A model generated the notes under the pieces. The model searched no databases and was not told the DNA's origin. It worked only from the letters and a program-made list of their open reading frames with translations. Both the position numbers and the translations under genes were made by a program. This document shows, piece after piece, positions 24,210 through 34,626 of a stretch of DNA of 64,000 bases. Position 1 is the first letter of the stretch. Each line of letters starts with the position of its first letter. The stretch comes from Hypericum androsaemum (taxonomy: Eukaryota > Streptophyta > Magnoliopsida > Malpighiales > Hypericaceae), in contig OZ023185.1 in assembly GCA_963995505.1 (NCBI GenBank), positions 16,379,691 to 16,443,690 on the forward strand. The letters are read 5' to 3'.

Positions 24210-24463
24210 TGTAATTGTTGAATTAGGGTTTCAAGAACAAGAAAGGGGGAAATGGAAGAGTAGAAGAGAAGATAAGGGGAAGAAGAAAGATAGAAGGAAA
24301 CACAAGTTCCAGAGAATTAGAAAATATTTACAAAATATCCAGAATGATCCCTACTATTCATCCTACTTCTATTTATACCCTATTGAGGCGGTTTAGATGC
24401 CATATTATAATTCAATCCCTTAGTTCTCATCACTTCACAGTCTAGTCCTTCCCGTACGTTACA
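24210..24463 (-). repeat. 5' LTR of the 3.2-kb element
   Basis: Contains a TATA-like TTTATACC/TATAAAT region near 24370 (minus-strand sense) and ends TTACA directly against the primer binding site. Confidence 0.88.
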
Positions 24464-24716
24464 GTTTATTAGTCTCATTCCTCCTTCAGCAAAGTGTGTC
24501 CCAATCATCCAAGTTTCCAGCTCTGATCAAATTATCTCTAGTTTTCAACTTCACTCGAAGAGCCACCCACAAACACAAACAGTAATCAACTTTCATAGGG
24601 ATTCCACCAGTCCAAAGAGAAGTTGACAGGTTAAAATTCTCCGGTAAGAAAAGTAAGATTGCCAAAAGAAACTTTGCTTTGGCAAGTATACCTTTATTAT
24701 ACACGCTCCCGCTTTA
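24464..24716 (-). mobile_element. LINE relic, upstream part
   Basis: Minus-strand continuation of the LINE relic at 20744-21251. It encodes AKAKFLLAILLFLPENFN, then LRVKLKTRDNLIRAGNL and DDWDTLC, the usual LINE segment (W..L..RL.T.D.L...G) before the HLLLHC motif. It contains an in-frame TGA after DTLC, so it is dead. Confidence 0.7.
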
Positions 24717-25533
24717 TTCGTTTTCCTCGGAATATATAAATAGTTAGGCAGCTTTTTAATTCTATAAGTATTCTACCATCTAGTTCTGCAAAAGAAAATA
24801 TTGTACCATCTAGGCTGGTTTCAGAGTAGTTGATTCCCTTCACTTTCTCTAATATAAGTACTTAATGTACACCAGTTATGGAAAACAACTAAAACGAAAA
24901 AAAAAGAACGAAAGCGAAAGGTATGCAATTTGTTAACACATTCCGTTAAAATTCATTATGTCTGGGAATGTTATCAAGTCAGAGTTTTTCTATTATTCTC
25001 AAGATACACAATTACAATAATATCAACAAATATTTATTGGAAAAAGGCCGCAACTCTAGTATAATCGTAATAGAACACATATAATCATTAAGAGCCTAAA
25101 TAGTACATCATTGGATCACCCATACTACATGCGGTCCATAATCCATCATGATTCATAACCCAACGGCAAATAGTTACATTGTTTAATGTCCAAAGTGTAA
25201 TTTCTACAAATTCTGGGTTCAAAATCTCGTGAATTTATTGAAGAGATGATAATGCACAATTTATGCTATATATCGACCAATTAGACATTTCGTGAAAATG
25301 CTTAACTTTCCCGATAAAAATTAATAAAGGGGATATAGTTTTCAATTTACATGTTGGAGCTTTACATGCCAAGATATTTAATGAATGAGTCTTTTATATT
25401 TGGGAGGTGTTTGGCAGGAATATATAACTTTTTTATAACATCTAATAGTTTCTTCCAACAAACACTTAGGTCAACTAATGAGGATTTTATTTTAGTTTAA
25501 TCCATTTTGAGTTTTTAGGAATGCAATAATATT

Positions 25534-25640
25534 AAATATTTATTAGGAGAGATGGAGAACTTTGTCACATTTCACAGGTCTCATCATAAATATTTATTAG
25601 GAGAGATGGAGAACTTTGTAACATTTCACAGGTCTCATCA
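25534..25640 (+). repeat. 54-bp tandem duplication
   Basis: Two head-to-tail copies (25534-25587 and 25588-25640) of a unit beginning AAATATTTATTAGGAGAGA and ending GGTCTCATCA. They differ at about one base (GTCACAT against GTAACAT), so the duplication is recent. It lies just upstream of copia copy B. Confidence 0.9.
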
Positions 25641-25663
25641 AGACCAAATCTGGATTGGTCAAC

Positions 25664-27582
25664 CCAGTTGTTGAGTTTGGCGAGAAAATAAGTTAAAGAT
25701 GAATTATTTTCCTGTTTTATTTCGGACTCCTAATTGGACCTAAATAGATTACTTGATGTACAAGTGTTTTTCTCTATATAAAGGCATGTTACTCAAGGAT
25801 TTTGTATGGCTTTGTGACTCGAAAACTGATCAATAAAAGTTCTCATTTCTCTCCACGGACGTAGGCATTAGGCCGAACCACGTTATCTCTTGCGTTCGTG
25901 TTCTTTGCGTACTTTGTTCTCTTTGTTGCTGAATTCTTAACAAGTGGTATCAGAGCTAAGGTTGGAGGATGTCGGACGGCAGAAAGTTTGCTCTTGTGAA
26001 GTTCGATGGTTCATCGAATTTTAGGTAATGGCAAAGGCGTGTCAAGGATCTCCTCGTGCAACGAGGGATGGTCACCGCGCTCTCAGGGAAAAAGCCTAAG
26101 AAGATGGAGGAGCAAGAGTGGGAAGAGTTGGAGGCCAAGGCGGTAGCGAAGATTCGCTTGTGATTGGCGGATGATGAGGAGCCACCAGCTGGGTTGTGGA
26201 AGAGGATCCAGGTCGGAGCCAAAAAAGTTCGATGGAAGTGGTTCCAAGTGCAGAGAAGGGCACATGAATGGGACTATCCAGGATGAACTGGAAATCAAGA
26301 CAACGAGGAGGGATCGACATCCACAACCATGGTGAGTGGCTTTCTGTCTCATCAAGTCTAATGCATCATGTTAATCTCTTTTTGTTAGGGACCTTAGATT
26401 ATAACAATGACAGTTATAAAGGTATGCTAATAAAGGTGGAGAAGGATGCGATTGTAGGGATGAACAGTGAAAGAGAATACCTACAGGTTAGTGAGGCACA
26501 TTGTTGTAGGCAGAGTCACATCAATGGGTTTGAAGGAGTTGGAAAAAGCTCAGGTCATATGAGGTTAGTTCGTATGAGAGAATAAAGGCTTGACATAGAT
26601 GGTTTGACTACAGTTGGGATTCGCGGAGGCATGGATAGCAAGCTATGGTTGTTTCATAGAGGCATGGTTGGCCAGAAGCCACGGTTATCTCGGAGAAGTA
26701 TTGTTAGCTGGGCCCTGCTATGGTTGTCTAAAGGGGCGTGCACATCAAAGGTGTCAGGTAGGTTTGGCATTGGGCATGCGAAATCGTTGGTGACACTACA
26801 GGCGAATCAGGTATCTCACTCAAGGCCGAACGGTGGAGTTCGTGGCATGTCGAGGATTCTAAACAAAAAAGGTTGCCCTTTGTATGCTATGGCACGTAGC
26901 ATTGGTTTTGAGGCAAGAAGATTCAGCAGAAAAGTAGTTCGAGGTTGCGGAGCATGGGGTTGACCGAAAAATAGAGAGCACATCTATTGGTCACAAGGTT
27001 GCTTCAGCAGGTGGACTTGCTAGTTGGGATTCAATGGAGGTTGGAGGGAAGACGCCAAGCAATCTCGGAAGCTCGAGCTTGGTGGCTGGCTCTAAGTGAT
27101 TGAACAAAGGTGGTGAGAAAGTTGAGATGGTCTTATTGATGGCAATGTATCTATAGTCCGAGGTAGAATCAGTGGAGTTAGATTGGTCTTGCAAGATCTT
27201 ATCTCTTCATGGGGCGGTGTTTTGTCAAAGTGGAATTTTTTGTTGAAGTTCGGATGGAGCTTCATGGTTTGTCCACGGGATGATTTCTCGCCAAAGTGGA
27301 GATTGTTGAGTTTGGCGAGGAAATAAGTAAAAGAGTAATTATTTTTCTATTTTGTTTCGGACTCCTAATTGGACCTAAATAGATTAATTAATGTACAAGA
27401 GTTTGCCTCTATATAAAGGCATGTTATCCAAGGATTTTGTATGGCTTTGTGGCTTGGAAACTCATCAATAAAAGTTCTCCTTTCTCTCTGTGGACGTAGG
27501 CATTAGACCGAACTACGTTATCTCTTGCATTCGTATTCTTTGCGTGTTTTGTTTTCTTTGTTGCTGAATTCTTAACACCAGT
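25664..27582 (+). mobile_element. Ty1/copia deletion derivative, copy B
   Basis: LTRs at 25669-25942 and 27304-27577 (274 bp each, TGTTGAG...CTTAACA) with perfect 5-bp duplication CCAGT (25664-25668, 27578-27582). The primer binding site TGGTATCAGAGC is at 25945-25956. The interior retains the gag start (KFALVKFDGSSNF with stops), loses the middle of gag and the protease, and keeps the reverse transcriptase tail remnant GRFGIGHAKSLVT...MSRIL. Each LTR carries CTATATAAAGGCATGTTA and AATAAAAG. The LTRs differ at roughly one base in ten, so the insertion is old. Confidence 0.9.
25969..26210 (+). pseudogene. Truncated gag of copia copy B
   Basis: Starts ATGTCGGACGGCAGAAAG (MSDGRKFALVKFDGSSNF), then WQRRVKDLLVQRGMVTALSG and KKMEEQEWEELEAKAVAKIR. 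In-frame stops occur after SSNFR and after KIRL. The rest is deleted down to a zinc-knuckle trace (KCREGHMN in a shifted frame). Confidence 0.75.
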
Positions 27583-29219
27583 AATCTCATAGCTCATGGA
27601 ATAAACCAATTAATTTAATAGTCTTCCAAAATGAGTCGTTGACTTTGTACTCTTTGTTAATAGAATTATAAACTTGATAGTGATTTCTCCGACTTAATCA
27701 TACCTAACATCTTTATCTAAGAACCAAAATTTTAAGAGAAAAGTTCACTAAAGTATTCTGTAGTTTTGCGCATTTTTACTTTGGTACCCTGTGGTTTATC
27801 TTCTTTTTTTTAGGTGACTGGGGTTTCGAAATGTGACACTTTTGGTGACAAATTCTTAACCAGAGTTAATTTTTCCAATCCGGATGTACACATCAGCAAC
27901 ACATCAATGCCAAATCATACTTTTTAATCCTAAATGGTGCTGACGTGGCAAACCAAAAAAAATTTAAACCCTAGTTAAAAATTTAAAAAAATCCCACCCT
28001 GCTTTTTTGCAAAAATCGTTCCAGAATATCCCTTCCTAAAAAAAAGAGGTGTGACAAGAGAGGGGGAGTCTTTTAGACATCATGCCAACGACGCCGAAGG
28101 GTCGCCGAAAAGGAATGGTCAATGAACCGGAGAGGAACCAGAAGGGCTACAAGCACTCTGTGGAGGCAGCCGGACCCAGCATGCTTCCTGACCTGCTTGG
28201 CTCCGACATGAGGAAGATGACAAAGCTCTTGTTCAGCGTGACGACAGGGGAGAGTGGGGGTGGTGGGAGAGCTGATAGAGGTGATGCTCCAACAGTACGC
28301 CTAGGAAGGCTGGCAGCCCATCCTCGAGTCTGACCTCAGGAAGTTTGAGATCCACTACACCCAGTAAATGCTAAATAACCTAATTCAAAAAAGGGAGTCT
28401 TTGACCCGCTTGTGTTCTCGTACTTCCCTCCCTTCCCCACTAAATGCTAAAGAACCCAATTCGCCTGGCAAGTTCCATCCTTTGTGCCACTTGCACCAAC
28501 CCAACACCTCTGACCTCATAAATAAGACATCTTGCATTTGAAATGTACATTTTCTAAAAGAAAAAGAGGGGAGACAAGAGACGGAGAGGTAGTCTGTAAC
28601 GATTAGAGAAGGGGAAGAGGAAGGGGAAGGGTTGTGGGATTTGATATTTTTAATTAGGGTTTAAAAAAATTTTTGTTCGCCACATCAGCACCACATCAAT
28701 ACCACATCATACTTTTTAATCCTAAATGGCCAGCAAACCCAGAAAGTTCCCCAAAAGCAAATCTAAAAAAATATTTTAGATCAAACCCAAAAATTCTTTC
28801 GATGAGTAAGGTACAACACCCAAAAACTTTAGATCAAAATATCTTAAAGTTTGTTTCATCTTATGGTTAGAATTTTAGATTTTTATTTACATCTTTGGTT
28901 TTTTGTGTTGATATTTTGACTAGATTTTGTGCTTTTTTTTAATTCTTAACAAGTACTTTGAAAAAGAAGAAACTTATGACAGACCATTAGAAATATTGGT
29001 TCGATGTGCTTTTTTTTAATTCTTAACATGTACGGATTTTTATTTACCTCTTTGCCTAGGCTAACAACGAATTAGAAATTGACTACTTTTGTAATATGAA
29101 GTTGCTTTTGCAAATAAATTGGCCCAAAGATAATGCAGCTACTTTTGTAAAAATTGGGTACAGATTTATTTTTCGACCACATAATATAGTAATATATTAT
29201 TTTTATTTTTGAAGGCTTG
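27583..29219. other. Intergenic repeat-derived DNA with a GC-rich insert
   Basis: Two direct copies of a segment holding CATACTTTTTAATCCTAAATGG occur at 27885-27950 and 28680-28733. Between them lies a GC-rich island (28082-28370) with gene-like codon use: MPTTPKGRRKGMVNEPERN..., and in another frame WQPILESDLRKFEIHYTQ. It has an in-frame stop and shifts frame, and I cannot identify it. It looks like a gene fragment carried by a transposon whose left end may be near 27740, but no matching right end is visible. The remainder is AT-rich. Confidence 0.4.
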
Positions 29220-29370
29220 AAAAAATGGATAGTTCGGATTATCCGTATCCGTATCCGAAAAAAATTTGGATATCTGATAACGGATAGTGGAGAGTTCGGA
29301 CTCAGATTCGGATACTAAAAATACTAATTTGGATAGTTAAAAATTTAGATAATTCGAATGCTCACCCCTA
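29220..29370. repeat. Fragment of a hAT-type MITE
   Basis: Contains GGATTATCCGTATCCG-type repeats and a right end GAATGCTCACCCCTA, matching the terminal sequence TAGGGGTGAGC of neighbouring hAT-type MITEs. No left terminus is visible. Confidence 0.4.
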
Positions 29371-29427
29371 CTTGGTGCTATCCTTAAGTCAAAATATCCA
29401 CGGGTAAGCAAACATTTTTCTACTAAC

Positions 29428-30469
29428 AATATCACTAGGGAGGAGTTTGGTACAGTTTTGCAGTGTCGGTGTAAATTTTTATACAAAACTGCACTTTTGG
29501 TTTCGTAAAAATCTGCACCGTCGGTGTGGCGGTGTCGAAGAAAACTGCGGTGGTGCGGTTTGATGGTTTTGCAATTTCATGGTGCGGTTTGCACCGTAAA
29601 ATTGGGCCATTTTGTTAAGCCCATTTAGTGGTCCCAAATTTGGAAAAAACCTTATTCTCTTTAACTTTTTGGTGAACAAAACGAAGCCCAGTTCCTAAGT
29701 TCACAAGCCCAAATACAACAATTCATCCCAAGTTCATTTGGATACAGCAGTAGCAAACTGATGCAAAAAAAAAGCATCAAACGATTCAACAATTAAAAAA
29801 TTAAATTCAACGGTAGGCTCACAATCAATCTTCAACAACAGATACATGGTTTCAAATTACTGTTGCAATCAAGGTCTCAAAATCAAATTACAGCAGCATC
29901 CAAAAATGGTGGGTTAAATTTAGGGATTTAGAGTTTTTCAATTTGGGGATTTAGGGTTTGTTGAATTGAGGATGTGGCTGGGGTAACTCGGGGGAGCTAG
30001 AGGACTAAGCGGCGGCCAGCGAGGGTTCGACGTTCGGAGAGGTCGGTCGGCCTTCAAGGAAGGGACGGTGGAGGACTGTTGGGATCAAAGTTGCTGGCTT
30101 GGGGCAAAGCTAAATTTTTTGGGAAAGAATAGAAGTTGCTAGGAGAGTTAGAATCGGGAGGTAAGAGGTTGGAATAGAGTAGGAGAGTTGTGGGGAGGAA
30201 GTTTCCGGGGGAAAAAGGGCTTATATACTAATATAAAACGACGTTGTTTTTGCACATAGTAGACATATACTAAAACGACCTTATTTTAATTACGGTTTCA
30301 CAGTCGGCTGGTGTGGTTTGAAACCAACACAGAAACCAAACCGCACCTTATCGGTGTCGATTTTAAACCGCACCACGGCACCAATTAGAGATGCGGTTTG
30401 AATTTTATCGATCGGTCGGTTTGGCGGTTGGTCAGTTTTGCGGATTTCTGGCTCACCCCTAAATATCAC
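29428..30469. mobile_element. hAT-type non-autonomous element with perfect 8-bp duplication
   Basis: The body is 29436-30461, flanked by AATATCAC on both sides (29428-29435, 30462-30469). The ends are TAGGGAGGAG and (inverted) TAGGGGTGAGC. Subterminal regions contain many inverted GTGCGGTTT / AAACCGCAC motifs. An 8-bp duplication and TAGGG ends fit the hAT superfamily. The interior is non-coding; a GC-rich stretch at 29990-30070 is unidentified. Confidence 0.75.
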
Positions 30470-30774
30470 CAAATAAATAATTAATTTCTATTTCATCTAC
30501 ATAATTTCTATAATCAATTTATGTATACATATAAATCATAATAAATATAGAAGAATTACATATTTAATTACTAGAGAATTTTCATAGTATTATATATACA
30601 ATTTTTCATAAAATAATTGAAAATTGGGTTGTATCTACAAAGAATCGAAAAATACTAGTTGAAAATATTAGATTCTATTTATTGAGTATTGAAACATATG
30701 AATTAAAAATATTAGACTCTATTTATAAAGACTTGGAAAATATGAATTTTTATATTTTTATCGAATAATGTTGT

Positions 30775-31254
30775 GTCATGTGCAAGGTTTTCAAATACGA
30801 CCAGGAGGTCGACTCGGAGTTTGGGCTGAATCTCGGGTCGACCAGTCAGACCAAATTTTTTTAAACACCATTTTAAAATAATATATATGTATAATTGTAT
30901 ATGTAATCACATATACACCTAAAAAAATCATCAAATACATGATGAAACTACGGAGATTGATAAAGTTTTCTCAATTTTAATTTTTTTGGTCTCTTTCCTT
31001 TTTTATTTGTGCGAAATTCTGACCAAACCAAGTGACCAACTCATGTTTTTTGGTTTTTTTAAAAAAATCATGACTTTTGGTCCAACCTTACCAACCGAAA
31101 AATACGGACCCAAAATTTCAGACGAACCATCCAGTCCGACCAAAATTTGGGCGGTTCGTAAGGTTGACATTTTTTGGGCCAATTCTGGTACGCTCCTTGT
31201 ACAGAATCATGGTCCGGCTGGTCAGACCGCATATTTAAAAACCCTGGTCATGTG
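30775..31254. mobile_element. GGTCCGACC-family MITE, third copy
   Basis: The body is 30783-31246. GTCATGTG flanks both sides (30775-30782, 31247-31254). The ends are good inverted repeats: AAGGTTTTCAAATACG against AGGGTTTTTAAATATGCG. Near each end lie GGTCGAC/GGTCAGACC motifs and CGACCAGTCAGACC. Same family as 1373-1753 and 14306-14769. Confidence 0.75.
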
Positions 31255-31562
31255 TCATTCGATTATGTTGAAAAGAAGAAAAGGGAATTATTAACCTGGG
31301 CGACCTGGTCACGTCTAGGGCTGTTGCCCGCCCAAGGTCGTGACCAGGTGAGTTAATCTTTTAAGTTTTGATTTTTTTTTGAATTTTTGTTTTTGTCGTT
31401 TCCTTGACTAAGTTGGTGCTAGGGCACCGTTGCGGATGATCTCAGGTGTATTCCCCTAAAAAAAGTCAGGCGTATAGGGTCGGAAATGAATCTCGATGCC
31501 AATGAGGGACGCTAGTCATGGAACTAAACATTGGTGCATAAACCTGGTAACAGCTAAGAGAA

Positions 31563-31880
31563 TTTTTTTAGAAGGGTGGAAATAATATATTAAATAAAAC
31601 AGATTACAATATATAGCAATGACATATATAGATAGACAACAAAAATACCAAATATAAGGCAAAAACTAATCCCGAAGAAACGGAGTGGCGTGGGTGGAAG
31701 CGAAGGGCACACAAGAAGATGTGAGAACCAAAATTCAAGGCGAAAAGTAGTTTAGACAAGCAACGGCTAATAACCACAATGTTACATCCTAGACGCAACC
31801 TCGTGGGCATTTGAATGCATACGAGATGCACGCAAATGAGAGAAAAGCTCGGACAAGTCTAACCAATACAAGATTATCCA
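31563..31880 (-). mobile_element. LINE 3' tail (RNase H end)
   Basis: The minus strand reads DLSELFSHLRASRMHSNAHEVAS, which fits the end of the RNase H domain of plant LINEs (FSHVRR..N..AHELA). It is followed by a 3' untranslated tail ending in the A-rich run complementary to 31563-31569. 5'-truncated and with stops. Confidence 0.45.
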
Positions 31881-32170
31881 CCTGTAACAACAAGAAAGGT
31901 TTCGGGATCCATACGGATTTCAGATCTAGCTTAGGCTAAGAGAAAATCCGAGGGGCATAAATTTGACAATAAAATTGTTGGAAAGACCAAATTATTTTAT
32001 TACAATTTTTAAGAATATTTTTTTTAAGTTTTGGGTTCTAATCTAGGAGTGAGCAAAAATCCTAAATCTGAATCTGATATCCAATTTTTTTTCGGATTAG
32101 GATAATTTGTTGTTCGTATTCAAATTATCTATAATTTTATTTCAAATTCGGACAGTAAAAACATAAATTA

Positions 32171-32452
32171 TGTTAGAGATGTCGAGAAATTAAAGAGGAA
32201 ACAATTTGTGGGCTTATTTTCTATTCTATTCGGACTAGGTTTTGGACTCCTAATTTGACTTAGATAGCTTACTTGATGTATAAGAGTTTGCCTCTATATA
32301 AAGGCATGTTACTCTAAGGTTTTGCATAGCTTTATGACTCGGATCCATCAATAAAATTTCTCCTTTCTCACCGTGGACGTAGGCACTAGGCCAAACCACG
32401 TTATCTCTTGTGTCCGTGTTCTTTGCGCATTTTGTTCTCTGAATTCATAATA
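32171..32452 (+). repeat. 5' LTR of copia copy C
   Basis: Starts TGTTAGAGATGTCGAG and ends CATAATA (CATAACA in the 3' LTR), two bases before the primer binding site. Confidence 0.88.
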
Positions 32453-32478
32453 ATTGGTATCAGAGCTTGAGTTGGAGG

Positions 32479-33702
32479 ATGACGAACGACGCGAAGTTTG
32501 CTCTTGTGAAGTTCGATGGTTCTTTGAATTTTGGGTTATGGCAAAGGCGTGTCAAAGATCTCCTCGTGCAACAAGGAATGGTCATCGCGCTCTCGGAAAA
32601 GAAGTCCGAGAAGATGGAGGAGCAAGAGTGGAAGGAGATGGGGGCCAAGGCGGTGGCGACAATTCGCTTGTGCTTGGCAGATGATGCGATGTATTACGTC
32701 ATGGATGAGGAGTCACCAGCTGAGGTATGAAAGAAATTGGAGGCAAGGTATATCTCTAAGTCTTTGTCGAATAAGCTTTATCTTAAGCAAAGATTGTACG
32801 GGCTCAAGATGAAGGAGGGCTCGAATTTGAGCCAACACATTAATGGTTTCAGTCAACTTATGAGCGACTTGAAAAAGGTTGATGTGAAGTTCGAGGAAGA
32901 AGACAAGGCATTATTGCTGCTGAATTCTTTACCTAACTCCCACAAAAATTTGGTTACAACTCTAACTTGAGGGAAGGAGTTCCTGGTGTTGGAAGATATC
33001 ACAAGTGCTCTGCTAGGGTTTCATCAAAGAAGGAAAATTGGCGATGAACAAGAGAAAGGGCTGGTTGTGAGGGGTAGCCATAGTGATCGTAGTGGGGCAA
33101 AAGGCGGGAAGGGATCCAAGTCGTGGTCAAGGAGATTCAAGGAAAATTGCTTCGAGTGCAGAGAAAAAGGGCACGTGAAGAAGGATTGTCCAAAAAGAAC
33201 TCAGGATCGCGAGGAAAAAAGATCAGGTTCTATGAATGTGGCCTCACATTTTGACGGGTCAGATGGTGATCTTCTTTCTGTTTTGTCAAGTCCAAAGCAT
33301 TCTGATTCCTGGATTTTGAATAGCGCTTGTTCTTTCTACATGACGCCCAAGAGAGGGTGGTTCGACACCTACAAGTTCGTTAATTCAGGTATGGTGACTA
33401 TGAGTGATAGTTTTACTTGCAGAATTACTGGCATATGTGATATCCAAATCAAGATGTGGGATGGTGTTGAGAGAAAATTGTGTGGGGTTAGGCATGTTCT
33501 GAAGTTGGAGAGGAATTTGATCTCGTTAGGAGCATTGGATTATAGTGGGTACAACTATAATGTTGTAGGCGGGCTAATGGAGGTGGAGAAGGATGCTGTG
33601 GTGGTGATGAAGGGTGAAAGGAATGCTAGGAATACCTACAGGTTAGTGGGGAACACGGTTGAACACGGTTGTAGGTGGAGTCACTTCGTTGTGTTCCGAT
33701 AG
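32479..33702 (+). pseudogene. Copia Gag-protease polyprotein of copy C, with stops
   Basis: Starts MTNDAKFALVKFDGSLNF and covers Gag (QHINGFSQLMSDL, LLLLNSLPNSHKNLVTTL), an intact zinc knuckle (CFECREKGHVKKDC, near 33150-33190) and the retropepsin region SWILNSACSFYMTPKRGWF. In-frame TGA codons occur at 32728-32730 and 32968-32970. The protease active-site motif D-S-G reads N-S-A, so both the catalytic Asp and the Gly are lost. After the protease the segment GALDYSGYNYNVVGGLMEVEK matches the usual link to integrase, but integrase never follows. Confidence 0.85.
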
Positions 33703-34337
33703 AGGGGAGAAAATCTCTTGTGTGATGGAGCGAAAGCTTGACATGAATGGTTATCTAAAGAGACGTGCACGTCAAAGGAGTTGGGTAGGTTTGGTATTGG
33801 GAATGCGAAGCCGTTGGTGACGCCACGGGCGAATCGGGTATCTCACTCAAGGCCGAACAGTGGAGTTCGAGGTATGTCAAGGGTTCTACTTGGTGGAACA
33901 AAAGGTTACCCTTTGTATACTATGGCACGCAACATTGGTATAAGGCAAGAAGGTCCAGCGGAGAAGCAGTTCCAAGTTGTGGAGCATGGGGCTGACCGAA
34001 AAATAGAGGACGTGTCTATTGGTCGCAAGGTTGCTTCAGCAGGTGGACTTGCTAGTTGGGGTTCAATAGAGATTGGAGGGAATAGGCCAAGCAAGCTCGG
34101 AAGCTCGAGCTTGAGGACTGACTCTATGTGATTGAACGGAAAAAGGTGGTGAGAAAGTTGAGATGGTATTATTGATAGGGGTGTATCTATGGTCAAGGTG
34201 GAGCTGGTAGAGTCGGTTTGGTTTCTCAAGTTCTCATGGTTCTTCATGTGGCAGTATTTCATCAAGGTGGAGTTTGTTAAAGTTCGGATGGAGCTTCATG
34301 GTTCGTCCACAGGATGATTTCTCGCCAAGGTGAAGAT

Positions 34338-34626
34338 TGTTAGAGATGCCGAGAAATTAAAGAGGAAACGATTTGTGGGCTTGTTTCGTATTCTATTCGG
34401 ACTAGGTTTTGGACTCCTAATTTGACTTAGATAGTTTACTTGATGTACAAAGGTTTGACTCTATATAAAGGCATGTTACCCTAAGGTTTTGCATAGCTTT
34501 GTGACTCGGATCCATTAATAAAATTTTTCCTTTCTCACCGTGGATGTAGGCACTAGGCCGAACTACGTTATCTCTTGTGTCCATTTTCTTTGCGCGTTTT
34601 GTTCTCTAGTTGCTGAATTCATAACA
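34338..34626 (+). repeat. 3' LTR of copia copy C
   Basis: Very similar to 32171-32452. It retains TAGTTGCTGAATTC near its end, where the 5' LTR has a short deletion. Confidence 0.88.

Larger units (their letters stand above)
21252..24463 (-). mobile_element. 3.2-kb LTR retrotransposon with an unrecognised second ORF
   Basis: LTRs lie at 21252-21514 and 24210-24463, with TG...CA ends (TGTAACGTACGGG...TTACA on the minus strand). The 5-bp target duplication GTTTA is exact (21247-21251 and 24464-24468). The primer binding site TGGTACCAGAGC (24198-24209) directly follows the 5' LTR on the minus strand, a variant of the initiator tRNA-Met complement. A purine-rich tract precedes the 3' LTR. The LTRs differ mainly by a 9-bp insertion near the left terminus, suggesting a fairly young insertion. 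It encodes a gag-like ORF and a 437-aa ORF; I find no protease, reverse transcriptase, RNase H or integrase motifs, so it appears non-autonomous. Confidence 0.9.
32171..34626 (+). mobile_element. Ty1/copia deletion derivative, copy C
   Basis: LTRs at 32171-32452 and 34338-34626 (TGTTAGAGAT...CATAACA). Primer binding site TGGTATCAGAGC at 32455-32466. Gag and protease regions are followed directly by a remnant of the reverse transcriptase/RNase H end (GRFGIGNAKPLVTP), without integrase or the catalytic reverse transcriptase core. The flanks AATTA / AATTT match at 4 of 5 bases. Each LTR has CTATATAAAGGCATGTTA (TATA box) and an AATAAAAT signal. The best-preserved copy of this family in the window. 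Confidence 0.9.

Noticed and set aside
27740..28850. A further Pack-MULE around the GC-rich island
   Set aside because: The left border looks like a transposon end, but I could not find a matching inverted right end or a target duplication.
32455..32466. Possible tRNA-Met gene fragment (TGGTATCAGAGC)
   Set aside because: This is the retroelement primer binding site, complementary to the tRNA 3' end; no tRNA fold surrounds it. The same holds at 4311, 25945 and 45179.
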